Assembly: GCA_015179025.1 (NCBI GenBank)
Contig: WHUX01000005.1
Span: 682,001-746,000 of the forward strand
Reading direction: 5' to 3'
DNA: 64,000 bases
From: Terfezia claveryi
Taxonomy: Eukaryota > Ascomycota > Pezizomycetes > Pezizales > Pezizaceae
In this document: positions 47,066-59,509 of the stretch, one piece after another
Layout: each line of letters starts with the position of its first letter
How positions within the stretch are numbered: position 1 is the first letter of the stretch
Program-made: the position numbers and the translations under genes
Notes under the pieces: generated by a model
The model's input: the letters and a program-made list of their open reading frames with translations, nothing else
What the model was told of the DNA's origin: nothing
Database searches by the model: none

Positions 47066-47145
47066 CAGTACCCTGGCGAAAGTATTTGCGACCCCTCCTA
47101 TATATTTTTGCAGGGGGGGTCGCGAATACTTTCGCCGGGGTATTG
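47066..47145. mobile_element. 80-bp terminal-inverted-repeat relic with TA target site
   Basis: CAGTACCCTGGCGAAAGTAT... (47066-47096) and its inverse (about 47114-47145, ending CTTTCGCCGGGGTATTG) differ at about four positions and are separated by about 17 bp. TA lies on both outer sides. This fits a MITE of the Tc1/mariner-pogo superfamily made of two ends and little else. Confidence 0.75.
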
Positions 47146-47799
47146 TATTCCTATCTTCACTCATTACTATGTTAGGTATAGTAATGTGGAAGGTTTTATA
47201 GCCGCGTTGTTATAAATATTTTGAAATCCATATCTGGTTTATGTCTCACCAGATCTCTCACCAGATCATGAGACACCCAGTTGGGAAAGAAGACGACTAG
47301 GTATCCATGCAATTAGCTTCAGTCAGGCATAACTTGAGTTTGATTCGATCTACTGATTGGCCGGCCTATGTCAATTGGTGAGCCCCACCATGATTTGACG
47401 TTGGATCAGTCTCATGACCAAATATATATCCTCTACACCTTTCTATGTTTAAATTGGTGGACTCCATTGCACGGTAACCCCGGAGACACAAATCGAGGAG
47501 AGCACCGGGCAGGGCACAGCACTGCTGGGCTAATAAAGCGATCACAGAGCTTGCCCATAATGTACAAGAAAGGGGTCTGATGGGGGTTGCCGATGCCTAC
47601 AGAATGATTGTGTGTGCGGGGAGAAGCTTCCACTAGCGGATTAGAAGAACCGAATGCATCATCATTTTTCAACATTCATAATGATGCTCTTACTTCCTTT
47701 TCAAGTGGAAAGACATTTTTCATGGGGCTCAGGAGTTATGTGCAATAGAAGCTGAATGGATTTTAGTCCAAAATAGGTGGGTTAAGGGCAGGTTAAGGA

Positions 47800-49850
47800 G
47801 GATGATACGAAGTGTTGCAGACCAATGTGTATCTGTTATACCTAAGCCTTATATCCAGATCTGGAAGTATTGATTCACGTATCAAAACCACATCGGCGCT
47901 CCTCAACCCATCAATGGCCACGCCAGTTGGGTTTTTACTTAAAGGTGCCATATGTTCGAATGAAGTATGTGCCGTGCACACGCTCATTGAAAGTGGTGCT
48001 ATGGTCACTCACTGAACCCTTCTGGAGCAAACCCCTTAGATTGTGAGCATGAGCATCATAGAGATATGATTCTTCTACGTTTCACGGAGCGTCACTTGCC
48101 CGGGCGCCTATGTGGTAGGCAATGAAGGGAGGATCATAAGGGGGTGTTCTGAGGGCAATTACCTAGAGGCCATGAAGCTTCTGTTAGAGCTAGGTCAAAC
48201 TCAAACATTGCTGAACCTCATACAGGAAAAATTCCCCTGCATGCCGCTGTAGAGGTTGTTGCTTGGCTGATGACAGAATCTAAGTATGAAATATATGTCG
48301 GAGCGGGGGATAAGGAGGGGTGGACTGCTTTGCACCATGCAGCAAAATAAGAAGGGCATGGCTCGATGGTCAGATCACTTATTGAGGTTCACCATGCGGA
48401 TATCAATAGTGGTAGTACGACGGATAAGAAAATAGCTCTGCATCATGCTGCAATACACGGGGACTTGACAGTTCTGGAAATGCTTTGCGATCAGATTGGT
48501 ATTAACCTCGAGGCCCGCTGTAGCGAGGGCAAATCATAATTATTATACGCACCACAGACGGGGAATTACACAATGATAGAAGCATTAGCAAGTAGAGGGG
48601 CTGACGTTAATGCGAATGATGCGTTCACGAAAAGCACGGCACTGCACCCTGAGGCGATAGAAGGCCATGCGCGAGCGATACGACTCCCACTCGATGATCA
48701 GGAGGATGGGAAAACCGCACTATATCATGCTGCAAAGGAAGCGCGGGGATTAGTCGTATATATCCTCTTGAGCAAAGGTGCTTTGTGCGACCCATGTGAC
48801 AAATCCGGCAAGACGGCATTGGATTATGCCAAAAAAAAATCTGGAAGTAATCCCGTATGGGCATGACAGCTGTATTACTCACGGGCAGCGTGCGAAGGAA
48901 TAGTTTGGATGCTCGAGGCATGGGCATGCTATCAAGGTACTGTGACCGAAAGGAGTTTTTTATTTTCAAAAAAAAAAGAAAAAAAAAGGGGGCATTTAGG
49001 TACACCACGACCGCATGTACTACAGAGATGCAACGCGATACCAAATTTGGGGACATTCTCGCTATCGAAATGCTTCTGGCAATTATGGTTGATACTGAAG
49101 AGAAGGATAATTACGGTTGTACAGTTCTAATCCATGGAGCATATAATGGCCCACAGTGGTGCTGATAACACGCGGCAGTCAAGAACGACCATAAGATAAT
49201 AGTTCAACGTCTCCTTAATTATGGTGTTAAGCTTGATACAAAGGATAAAAGTGGTACAACACCACGCCATGAGCGAGTTATGCAATTGCCTCCAGAAGGT
49301 GGTGCGGCAAAGCCAAATAATATAAGTGCAACACCATTGTACCTCGCAGCATTGAACGACCATAACCGGGTTGTGCTGCTGCATAGGCCTGGGCCTAGTT
49401 GTGCAATTGCTCGTGCTGACATTGAGGGAGAAAACGAACAGAATGCAATGATAGTGCGCATTGCAGCACAGAACGGTCACTGGTGCACAAGCTGGGGGAG
49501 CAAACGAAAATGGCGCAACACCACTTTACATTGCAGTACAGAACGGGACATGAATGGGTTATGTGCAAGATGCTAGGGCTGATGTTGACTACGGAAGGAC
49601 AATTTTGCATGTGGCAACGCAAAGACAATAACCATCTATAATAAAATTCCTAATTGAGAGGGTCATTGATACTTCCATGAAAGATAACTCGGGGAAATTC
49701 GCCAGTGAGTCAGTGACTACGCACAATATCCTTCTGACGGCTATGAACTCGATCCCAGAGTTCGGGAGGTGCTGCACAGTCTACAGTCATGTATGGAGGA
49801 AGGGGTTGCACAAATTGAAGGAGTTCTAAGGGCTAGCCGCACCGCATAGT
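47800..49850 (+). pseudogene. Decayed ankyrin-repeat gene
   Basis: Several ankyrin repeats can be read in all three forward frames: DKEGWTALHHAAK near 48310, ALHHAA near 48436, then RGADVNANDAF..., DGKTALYHAAKE and KGALCDPCDKSGKTALDYAK (48573-48866). Others are ATPLYLAALNDHNRV near 49330 and NGATPLYIAVQNGHEWV near 49510. Stops and frame changes fall between most of them and an A-rich tract (48967-48988) interrupts the array. No start, partner domain or intron pattern could be rebuilt. Confidence 0.65.
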
Positions 49851-51076
49851 ATAGCCTAGACGGGACAGCCCATCTCATCCTTTGTAGTACTACTTTCTGC
49901 TTTTGCCCTCCGGTTGAATGTGACATTTTTGAAAGTGACGATATATATCATCATTGTCACAGTGTAGAAAAGCATTTTTTTTTTTTAATTGGGGATGAGA
50001 TTTCCGGCATTATCAAACCTAGCAGCCATTTTCTTTGATGAGAACTAGATTAGATAACTACCTCCGCTATAGCACGTACAATGAGTGACCCTGATGTCAA
50101 TGTCAGTCCATCATGTGGATTATGCCACAGAACGTATCCCAAATGAGTGTTCATGTATAAATAATAACCTAGTATCATTGATACTTATTGTTGTCACTAG
50201 GTGAGTCTGGATAGAGGCTATATATCAGTTGTAAAGGATTTATATAATATAGATAATATCTCAATCTATATTGATCATTAACCAAGGTTGCTGCTGGTTG
50301 GAACGTAGTAGCTGGGTACTGGATGTCGTATCTGCAATATAAAAACATATTCCTGGTAGGTAGGTATCTAAGTACAGTAGCTTAGGTATATATGGTTTGC
50401 AATGATTAATTACAAGTAAATATAGCTGCTATTGCTATACAGAGGAATTCAGGTTGGGTTTGTTATGGTAATTTCTATGATTGGTTAGCGCGAGAAGTCA
50501 GCCTAGCCCTAGGGAGGTATGTGAATTCCACACTTGGCAAAGCTCTAACCATAGCAGAACTAAAGCCTAGTTAGGCAAGAGACTAAGCAGTTTTTAGTCT
50601 GGTTGGCACAAGTCGAATTGCAACCAAAACTCTAGCTAGATGGCTGTGAGTACTGAGTTGGCTCCTACCTACTTAGTTGGGAGTTCCCATGCTCAAGTAT
50701 ACCATGGCATTTTATAAAGTACTGCCGTAAGGTTTCACCAGAGGCTTCTCATATCCCGGGCGGGTACCTGTGAGTCGAACTTAAATATTCCGAAATTCTA
50801 TAGGATATTGGTGATTGTGGGCATTGGGACTGTTCTGGAATGTGCTCTGATTTATCAGAATCAGAATGACCACAGCAGCCCCATAAATATTCACCGAAGT
50901 AGGACTGTCGATATGTCATGTCAAACAAGAAACTCCGAGGTACTCGGTTATCTAGCCCAGACTCTACTAGAATTGTATATTCGGCTTGAGTTCACAAGTT
51001 CGAAGACTTACTATTATATTGATGGGAAAATCGAGATGGATGTGGGAATTTCTCTGACTAAAGAGTATGGGCTGGG

Positions 51077-51126
51077 CCTGCAGAAGATCTAACGCCCCGA
51101 ACCTGCAGAAGATCTAACGCCCCGAA
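51077..51126. repeat. 25-bp tandem duplication
   Basis: Two exact adjacent copies of a 25-bp unit start at 51077 and 51102 (CCTGCAGAAGATCTAACGCC...). Confidence 0.9.
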
Positions 51127-52516
51127 CCTGCGATATGATGGTAAGAATAAGCACACTCCCCCAACCTCGTTATGTCCTTAAGCCATATGCAAGCACCGAT
51201 TTTAAACCCCTCCTCCCTGCATATACCCATACACACCAACCTGCTCATAAGCCTGAACTTTCTTGAGCTTACTAGGTCAAGGAATATGCAGTAATTGAAG
51301 CCCGGAGTTAACGGCAAAATCGGAAGGAACCGAGCAGCCTATACCCAATATGATGATGCCTCTAAACTATATACATATTGTAGCCTCTGCGTGAGGCACA
51401 GACACTCGTACCCATCTTGCTGCGCTGAAGCGTGCAGCCGTTCCCGGAGTCCTAGGTCAGTGCTTTTACGATACTTGGTAACTTTCCTCTCCCTCTGTGT
51501 GGGGTAGATTCCCTAGGCTTAATTTCACTTAGGGTTCAATGGTTATGCAATCCCGATAACCGGTGCTGAAGGGATAGAGGGCTTGGGAATTCCATCAGGG
51601 TCAAGGCACCTAGTCACTGCCACAGGGCTCTAGATATAGCTTAGCACAGATAAATTAAAGGGTGCTATTTGTTCAATTTCAGTTCCCATGGATCCGGAAA
51701 TTTCCGAGATATGTGCATATGCACCTGTTCTTAGTCTACGTGGGTTATGGACACAGACTACAACTTTTTTTGCTTTCTTCTAGAAGCCGAGGGACGAAAT
51801 ATGTCGAGTTTCACAGAGTAGTTCCAGTGCGGGAAGAAGGCAAGCTATGTCAATGCTGAACCCATTAGGCATGAGTCATTGTGTGAAGATCTGCAAAACC
51901 CATGTGGTTATTTGGATCTGCCCATATTTGCGAACGTACATTTGTATGCATGTCGAGTTGGGTCGGAACTGCGAACGGTATGGATGTTTACATCGGCAAT
52001 CTGTTGAAACTTGTCTGCCAGTTTCTAGTCTCGAAGCTTATGTCAGTGTTATGAATCCTTGAACCCAATTACATTGGGGGAGCTACTACGTAATCACCAT
52101 CGGAATATTAAGCTCGATAGTCGGTGACTTCTATAACAAGCGATCGCAATTCTACTGGGGCTCGCAGGTTTGAACTCTGACCGAAGTGCACCTACATATG
52201 TTATGGAACTATTTTGTTTGGTATTCACGTTGATCGAGCGCTGTTACAGTAAGAAATGGTTTACTTACAGTTAGGTAGCTATATTATTGGACATTATTAT
52301 AGATATCGGACCGGGTATTCCCTAGTTTGGTTACCCCACCTAATATTGTTAATATCCTCAAAGACTGGTATGCGTGCTAGGTAATCCTGGATGAAGCGGT
52401 AATTTATTTATTTTAACGATACGATAACTGTGATGGAGCTCTTGACAGGACGGAGCTTGGTGGGACAAGAGGTGATTGAAATTTATCATGCTACTGTGAC
52501 ATGTCTGTGCCTTTGG

Positions 52517-52592
52517 TCGTCTGGTTAGCTCAGTACAAGCGCGGTATGCGCGCGTGTTTGTCTGCGAGGGGCTTGTGCTGCCAACCAGACTA
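52517..52592. repeat. 76-bp hairpin with core-like ends and a tRNA A-box-like start
   Basis: GTCTGGTTAGCTCAGTACAA (from 52519) pairs with GCTTGTGCTGCCAACCAGAC (52571-52590) with small gaps, and ACTA-type ends match the micro-insertion core. The left arm also resembles a tRNA 5' half (GGTTAGCTCAGT). No 9-bp target duplication is seen. Confidence 0.6.
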
Positions 52593-53144
52593 AGTGACTA
52601 AGGTTAAGCGGCCCAACGAAAGAGGCAAGGTCTAACTACTCTCAACCTTAATTTTTTCCTTATATTGCATCATAACCATCCCATGTGCCTTCGCCTGTAT
52701 GCGCCAATCCTTGCCATCTGTAACCTCGAGACAAATGTACTACAGGACTCGTGACGTGAAGTATGTGGATCTTACCAATTGAGGGAACTGACATTGCTGA
52801 GTAGGAGGTAGGCTGGCTACGTTTACGTACTTGCTATCGGCACGAGACGGATGTGAAATATATCTCTTCCGTAGCTGCCCAAACGTCTGAGCTGCTCCTT
52901 CAACGCATGCAGCTTTGCGAAAGATCTCATTCTTGCTCAAATTGGATGGGATGCCACACCTTTTTGAGGGAGGGTTCGAACGAACATATTGCTCGTGTGT
53001 TAAAGCATGGGTATTAAATTCTCACTTCTGCCACGTACCTCTCACCTGGTATCATTTAAGATCCTGAGCGGGAACTGGGTTTCTCGGGCATTTGCTTGAA
53101 CTGTTTCTCTCTTCTCACAGCGAACTTTGGCCGAACAACCAAAC

Positions 53145-54910
53145 ATGAGCGTCATATGGAGGAAACTGAAGAGCATCTTCACCACTGGTGAGGGAGTTTA
53201 CATAAACGAACATGGAGAGGAGGTCTATGGGAAGTTGCCAAGATCGAAGTTGGAGAATCCGTTCCATATATTTATGAAACCGACAGCGATGAGTGAGTTT
53301 TGGGAACCTTTATCTAAGAGAGTTGTGGATCTTATCTACCGGAATTGGCCGTATCTGACCCCTCTCACCTTTCCACAGACTATTTGTATTTTTTCGTCGG
53401 TTGGATGGCCTGGACAATGGATGGATACGACTTTCAGTCCGTTTCTTTGTCGATATCAAATCTCGCCGTGTATTACCAAAAGGAGCGGGAAACAGTTGCG
53501 GCGTCGATTACGTTGACACTTCTGTTCCGCCCCATTGGGGCTATTATTTTTGGTCTTGCGGGAGACTTGTACGGGAGGAAATGGCCGATGATTGCTAACT
53601 TGATTATTATTGCTTGCTTGCAATTGGCCACGGCATATTGCAAAAGTTTTTCAACCTTCTTGATTGTATGTGTGGCCAGAAACGATTGTGAATTCAACTA
53701 ATTTTACGCAGGTGAGATCGTTGTTTGGTATTGGAATGGGTGGGGTTTGGGGGAATGCGGCATCCATGGGTCTTGAGAGTATGTTTCCTACTCTTACAGC
53801 TTCTAAAACACCCTGATTTACCTGACATTTGCGTATAGACATGCCGATGGAGTGTCGTGGTATTTTCTCTGGTATTCTGCAGCAAGGATATGCCCTCGGT
53901 TATATGATTGCTGCCTTCATCAATCTTTACGTCGTTCCGAAATCTTCTCATTCATGGAAGGCACTCTTTTACATTGGTGCTGGTGCTACTCTGGGCGTGG
54001 CCGTCATGAGATTATTCTTCCCCGAGAGCAGGCAGTTCCTTGAGCAACGAGAGCGCGTGAGGTTGAACCCAGAGTTAAAAGTGACTGGCTCAAAGAAGAT
54101 GAAAGCATTCACTGCCGATACCAAGAAGATTTTGAGGACATGTTGGCGCAAGTGCATTTACGCTTGTTTATTGATGGCACTTTTTAACTCTATGTCTCAT
54201 GTTTCGCAGGATATGTGTAAGTCCTCCTTTCTTCAACATAAAAACCACAGAACTGATGACCTGGACTAGACCCTACATATATGCAACAAACTAAAGGATT
54301 CTCGCCACAAATGTCCTCAAAGGCTGTCATCATCGGCAACGCTGGCGCAATTATCGGTGGGACTTGCGCAGGCTACTACTCGCAGTTCTTTGGCCGTCGG
54401 GCAACGATTATCGTCATTACTCTAGTCGGTGCGGCATTTATCCCCCTCTGGGTTCTCCCCTCAAAATTCGCTCCCCTTGCCGCTGGAGCCTTCACAATGC
54501 AATTCTGCGTCCAAGGAGCATGGGGCGTCATCCCAATCCATCTTAACGAACTTTCACCACCACAATTCCGGGCTTCGTTCCCGGGTATCACCTACCAGAT
54601 TGGAAATATGATCTCGAGTCCGATGGCTCAGATTGCCAGCACGATCAGTGAGCACTGGAAAGTATATCTGACGGTAGGGGGGAAAATAGAAGAAAGACCG
54701 AATTACGGGCTGACACAAGCGGTGATGATGACTGTGGTGCTTGTCCTGACGGCGATCTGGACCGCATGCGGTGATGAGGCGAGAGGAAGTAATTTTGAAC
54801 TGGCGAGAGTGGCGGGAGACGAGTTCAGTATGGAGAAGGATGAGGCGATGGCGGATGAGGAGGAGATGAAGGGCGAGGAGGTGGAGTTGCGAGAGCAAAC
54901 GAGGAATTAG
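53145..54910 (+). CDS. JEN1: JEN1-like carboxylate/H+ symporter (MFS)
   Basis: Members import lactate, pyruvate or related acids with protons at the plasma membrane. Exons 53145-53292, 53379-53665, 53712-53778, 53839-54216 and 54270-54910 close into 506 residues. The start is the ATG at 53145. A cytosolic N-terminus leads into FFVGWMAWTMDGYDFQSVSL (helix 1). Next come GAIIFGLAGDLYGRKWPMI (the MFS loop 2-3 motif), RSLFGIGMGGVWGNAASMGL, ECRGIFSGILQQGYALGYMI, FPESRQFLEQRE, and after the loop DMYPTYMQQTKGFS and VQGAWGVIPIHLNELSPPQF. The C-terminal tail is acidic. The order of motifs fits the Jen1 (SHS) family better than the phosphate or sugar families. Substrate is not predictable from sequence alone. 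Confidence 0.9.
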
Positions 54911-55946
54911 AAAGATGGCATTTATGATAGCTACCTGCAGGGAGGGAAGTACATGAGGGGATCCGGAGGGTAATCCGGATTGGGATGCTAGGGTATGGAA
55001 TTTGAAAAGTGTATATTGGGATTAGTTACTCTTTGTTGTATGTCGTCGTGATATGGGCTATCCAGCTACTCTAGAAAGAAGTCTGGCTGTACGCGCTGGA
55101 AGTACCTATGCTCTCCTACGTTCGTTTCGTGTAGAATAGTGTATTATTCACCTTTCAGGATTTGGTAGTATGGGCGGTAACTATGAAATATGTGTAAAGT
55201 ACTTGACTTTTTTTTTTCCCTTGTGAAAAGGGAGTTGAGATTTCATAGAACCGAGAGTACCTTGGGCGTGAATTCCAAATGAATACGAAATTCTTGACCT
55301 GCTTTACTTACCAAGAAACTAGGGTATTAACATGTATATGAAGTCCCACGTAAGAGGGAGTATAGGTCTTGATCGACATCTTGTGCATGTGTGTGTGGGA
55401 GGGTTTATCTGTGAGATGGGTGGGGTGGCGTAGGGTATGAAGATATTATGTTGATATTAAGTTATTGTTAATTGTTAGCAATAATGCAGTAATTTGTTCT
55501 ATTATTTGGCGAATCTGGTCGCGATATATAAATGTTTATATTAGTAGTTGTGGTGGCAAGTAGCGTTACAACTTTGAAACCTTCGTTCTCGCATACTATG
55601 TAGTGGGCACCCTACCAAGGTATTAAGAATTTTTTTCCCAACATGAGTGATATAATATCTTGGGCTCGGTACGGTACATGAAAAGATTGAGTGCAAGGAA
55701 GAGCGAGGAGGGGGGGGGGGGGGCGGCATGGGGTTTGGAAAAGCCCTGAAACATCGGCCGTGATATCCGATGCAGCATCCTGTGACGAAGACTGGGGAAC
55801 CGCTGTGACATTGGGAAAAGGGTTGGAAGGCATGTGGGGCATGAAATACAGAATGAAGTGCGGGGTCTAGTTTGAGGAGGAGGGGGGATTTTTCTATTAT
55901 TGATTGATCTTGTTGTTGTATGTATGTATGTATGTATGTATGTATG

Positions 55947-55977
<31 letters not shown>

Positions 55978-57373
55978 TGATGAACAGGAAACTTATTTGG
56001 GCACCGGTACAGTAGTTGGGTTGGAAAATAGTATCCGGAAGATGAGGTCGCGTGATAAGTATGTATGTAGGTAGTCTCGCTACAGGCGTTTTGTCAGTGA
56101 GGTTTTATTATCGACCTTGATATAAAATATAAGTACTGAAATATTTTATGAGGAAAAAAATTAAAATAAAAACCAAAAAAAAAGGAGAGATATGGTTTCA
56201 CTGTACTGCAGTGCAGTATACTATATTAATTGACTAATGTACCCTAAAGTACCAGTTAATAGCCAAACATACACACACCCTGTAAAGATAAAAAGATGAA
56301 AAAAAAAAATAGGAATGTGGGTATTGTTAATATGTTATTTAAAATACTTGAGAGAGAAAAGATTTACAATTTTTTTTTTTTTTTTTTTTCAAAATGAAAT
56401 ACTATGATATATAAATATTTTGATATCAGCTGGACTATATTAATACTGCCTTTGAGAGCTCTAAATAAAAGGGCCATTGTTTAGGCAACTGACTACCTGT
56501 ACTTAAAACCAACACAATGCATGAGTAGTACAAAGCGTGAGGACCCGTCGATTAATCTAATTAGTACCCCATTGATGAATATGAATATAAAGCTTCTTTC
56601 TTAAGTTATATAACTTTACACGAGACTGTTTAGACATAGCTGTGCCTTATTAGCTGCATTCTAAACTTGTGGATAGAGAGTAGCACTTAAGTAGATATAA
56701 TGAGATTGTGTAAACAACAGCAGTTTATCTAGCTGTACAAGCTCTAGTATAGAGTTTGACCTACCTCTAATAAATCTACAAGGAAAAAACAAAATAAAAT
56801 GTAGTCCTAAAGTAGAAGGGGATTATAGGGACATGAAGGCCATTTCGGGTAAATTAGTTCAAGGTAACTAGATACTTTTCAATAACTCGATTTTTTTGAT
56901 TAATTGATTGATTGGATTTTTTTTTTTTAAAAAAAAAAAAAAAAGAACTTGTAGTTTAAGTTTAGTACTAGGTAATTATATAAAGAAGAAGTAGTTGTTA
57001 AGTTAAATATTGATAATCTCTTAGATAAGAATAAAATCCTACTTATTGATTTTTACTATATCTAGTTTGACTAATGAGAGTTTACTAGTTTCTAAATGGT
57101 AGATTACTAAAGAGGGATTTTTTTTGGAGAGAAAAAAAAAAAAAAAAAAAAAAAAGAAAAGGGAGAAAGGAGGAAGGAAGTGAGAGCGTATAACCTTTTA
57201 TTTTAATTGCAAATAGAATTAGTAGTAACCTACTCAACAATTCACAAACTTTATTCAAGTCCTCTAATACATATAAATTACAAATTATAAATTACAACTA
57301 AATAAATAAATAAATAAACTAATAACACTTAACTACCTAACCCTATAATAACTAATGCCCAATACAATATTTC
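54911..57373. other. AT-rich intergenic region
   Basis: No supported gene. It has a TATG microsatellite (about 55917-55975), a 12-G run near 55712-55724 and several A/T homopolymers (56370-56390, 56920-56944, 57133-57155). The block from 56100 to 57350 is strongly AT-rich and stops in every frame. Confidence 0.6.
55917..55975. repeat. TATG microsatellite
   Basis: About 14 uninterrupted copies of the 4-bp unit. Confidence 0.95.
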
Positions 57374-58053
57374 TGTAATGAATGGTACTAGACAGTATTC
57401 ATTCGGTACCGTTTATACAATCTATATCCGTAGGCACGGACGTTTGTGTATTTCGGTTCTGCTGAGGTGAGACCTCAGAAGGGTAGGGAGATTACTATGT
57501 GGGACGTTCCCGAAGGGAACAGTAATTAACTGGTGTAATCTATCTTATATGATTTATGCTATCTAAGCTATATGATCTTGATCTGATCGGAATATAGGCT
57601 TGCTTGCTCTGAAGGCTTGCTTGGTTGCTTCTTGTCTTTCTGTGGATTCCAGAGGGAATCCAGCGGCCTATTTATACTCCTCTGAGATCTGATGACTAAG
57701 GAAATAAATACAATAAAGGGTGGCACACCAGAAGGTGGTGCGCTGTACAAAAGGGGTTATGTGGCCATAGTAATGAGTCACACGCCATAAACAATGGTCA
57801 TGTGGCCATAGTAGTGACTCACACGCCTTTAAACAGAGGTCACGCGGCCATAATGAGGGTGTCTTCATATGGCAAGTACCATGGAACTTCCCATGGCAAA
57901 TTCCGCGTGCTATGGATGCTTATAAAGCAATAGGAGGTGGTAGAAGGCTAGTCCTTCAACCGAGAGGCTTAGTTACATAACATAGTAGTAATATAGGAAA
58001 TACAAAAGTATATAATCAATTATATAAGCAATGAAACAACATTCTCCATTACA
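57374..58053 (-). repeat. 3' LTR of the Ty3/gypsy element (680 bp)
   Basis: The ends are a perfect 7-bp inverted pair TGTAATG/CATTACA with TG...CA termini. A purine-rich tract on the minus strand (GTGGGGAAG, 58054-58062) lies directly inside, where plus-strand priming is expected. A TATAAATAGG box on the minus strand is at about 57668-57678. Imperfect copies of an about 40-bp unit (ATGTGGCCATAGTA...) lie at 57755-57855. The 5' LTR lies beyond the right edge, so the two LTRs cannot be compared. Confidence 0.75.
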
Positions 58054-58081
58054 CTTCCCCACATAGAAGGATTTCCTATCC

Positions 58082-59509
58082 TTACTTCCTTCGCTCTGCC
58101 ATATTGGTTTCCATACGTCCTAAGATTTGATGCATTGTTAATACATTAGCATTAACGTGAATATCCTTAGTGTTTCCTTGACTCATGATTCTATCTCGTT
58201 CTTGTTGGATGAGAGCTCGGGTCTCATCTCTGGTTCGTGGTCCTTGTTTTCCTTTAGTCCTTCGACGTCTCTTGAATGTGTTTTCCATACTTCCAGTCGT
58301 CCAGAAGTCTTGAAGAATTTCGGTGGTGATATCCTTGGCGTTTACCTAGGAATCATATTTAGGAGTATATCCTAGCCATCTGACCTTATATTGTCTTTCT
58401 CCAGTTCGAGGAGCTGTTCTGAATTCTAATACCTTTTCAACTTCATAACGATCATCTTGAATTGGTCCTGGTTCCTGAGATTGTCTGTGAGGGAACTGGA
58501 TGGGATCGTTTTTGTAGTATGGTTTGAGTTTGCTAATATGAAAAGTATTATATATGAGGTGGAGGTCAGGTTGACTGGATAGGTCTAGGCTATAGTTATT
58601 GCGTTTCCGATTACTAGAAATAATGGGAAATGGGCCTAGCCATTTTGGTTTGAGTTTGGGTGAGACGTTCGATAGGTTGACATTTTCTGAGGAAAGCATA
58701 ACTTGTTGTTCGACTGAAAATTTGGCTGTATTGGGTAGTCATTTGTTTGCTTGAGATGCTTGAGTCTTCTTGGCGTCATATAGGTTTTTAGACGTTACCT
58801 CATGACGTTCATTTGCTGGTACATATGCATTAATGAGGTATGGAAGTATCGATACGCCAAGATGTGCATTAAATCTAAATAGTGTGGAAAAGGGACTATT
58901 CTGTCTAGCGGCATTATATCTAGAGTTAAGTTTCAACTGTATCTCTGGTAGTTTCTGTAGCCAATCAAATCCTTCGATTTTACAGGCTCTTGCTACTTGT
59001 AGAATTTCTTTGTTCACAATTTCCGATTGTCCGTCTGCACGTGGATGATATGCGGTGGACGGTTCCAACTTGATTCCTTTATTCCTAGCCCAATCTTGAA
59101 AGTGCGTTGACATAAAAAGAGTGTCGCGGTCAAAAACAATACAGAAAGGGTATCCCATAGTCGGGACTACATGAGTATCAAAGGTAGCAGTACATTGTTC
59201 TGCTGTGAATTTATCTGAGACAGGAATAAGAAACTTGAATCCTGATTGTCTATCGACAATCGTCCAAAGTCGTGAAATACAAACTACATGATCTTCTTCA
59301 ACAGGAATATTCGGGTACAAAATTGAACACTTAGTAAATACAGGTGCTACTTTAAGAAAATCCATTGATATGTCGGTCCATGGCCTGCTTGGTACATGTA
59401 ATGGGGTTACAAGTCCGAGTGATGCCTTGTTGGAATACTTTGTCCGTTGACAAGTATCACAACTTCTGATATAGTCCTTAGTTGGTTCTGCAAAGGACTG
59501 GCAATCATA
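58082..59509 (-). pseudogene. Integrase core and chromodomain (broken pol 3' part)
   Basis: The same frame runs on from the RNase H/insert part. The zinc-binding end (SCDTCQRTKYSNK) is followed by the core with TIVDRQSGFKFLIPV, CIVFDRDTLFMSTHFQDW and STAYHPRADGQSEIVN (DDE Asp, Asp and Glu context). A chromodomain (YEVEKVLEFRTAPRTGERQY, KVRWLGYTPKYDS) follows. TGA stops at 59510-59512 and 58739-58741 and a TAG at 58346-58348 interrupt it. Each differs by one transition from a sense codon that fits the context (TGG, CGA, TGG). The frame ends at 58082 with a basic segment (ENTFKRRRRTKGKQGPRTRD). Confidence 0.8.

Larger units (their letters stand above)
49851..53144. other. Gene-poor region
   Basis: No supported gene. 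It contains a core copy without target duplication (50594-50608), a 25-bp tandem duplication (51077-51126) and a hairpin related to the micro-insertions (52517-52592). Confidence 0.55.

Noticed and set aside
46890..47201. Open frame of 103 codons, plus strand
   Set aside because: It runs through the 80-bp inverted-repeat relic and has no recognisable domain.
50594..50608. Core copy TAGTCTGGTTGGCAC counted as a ninth target-duplicated insertion
   Set aside because: The 9 bp on either side do not match, so it is kept only as a core copy.
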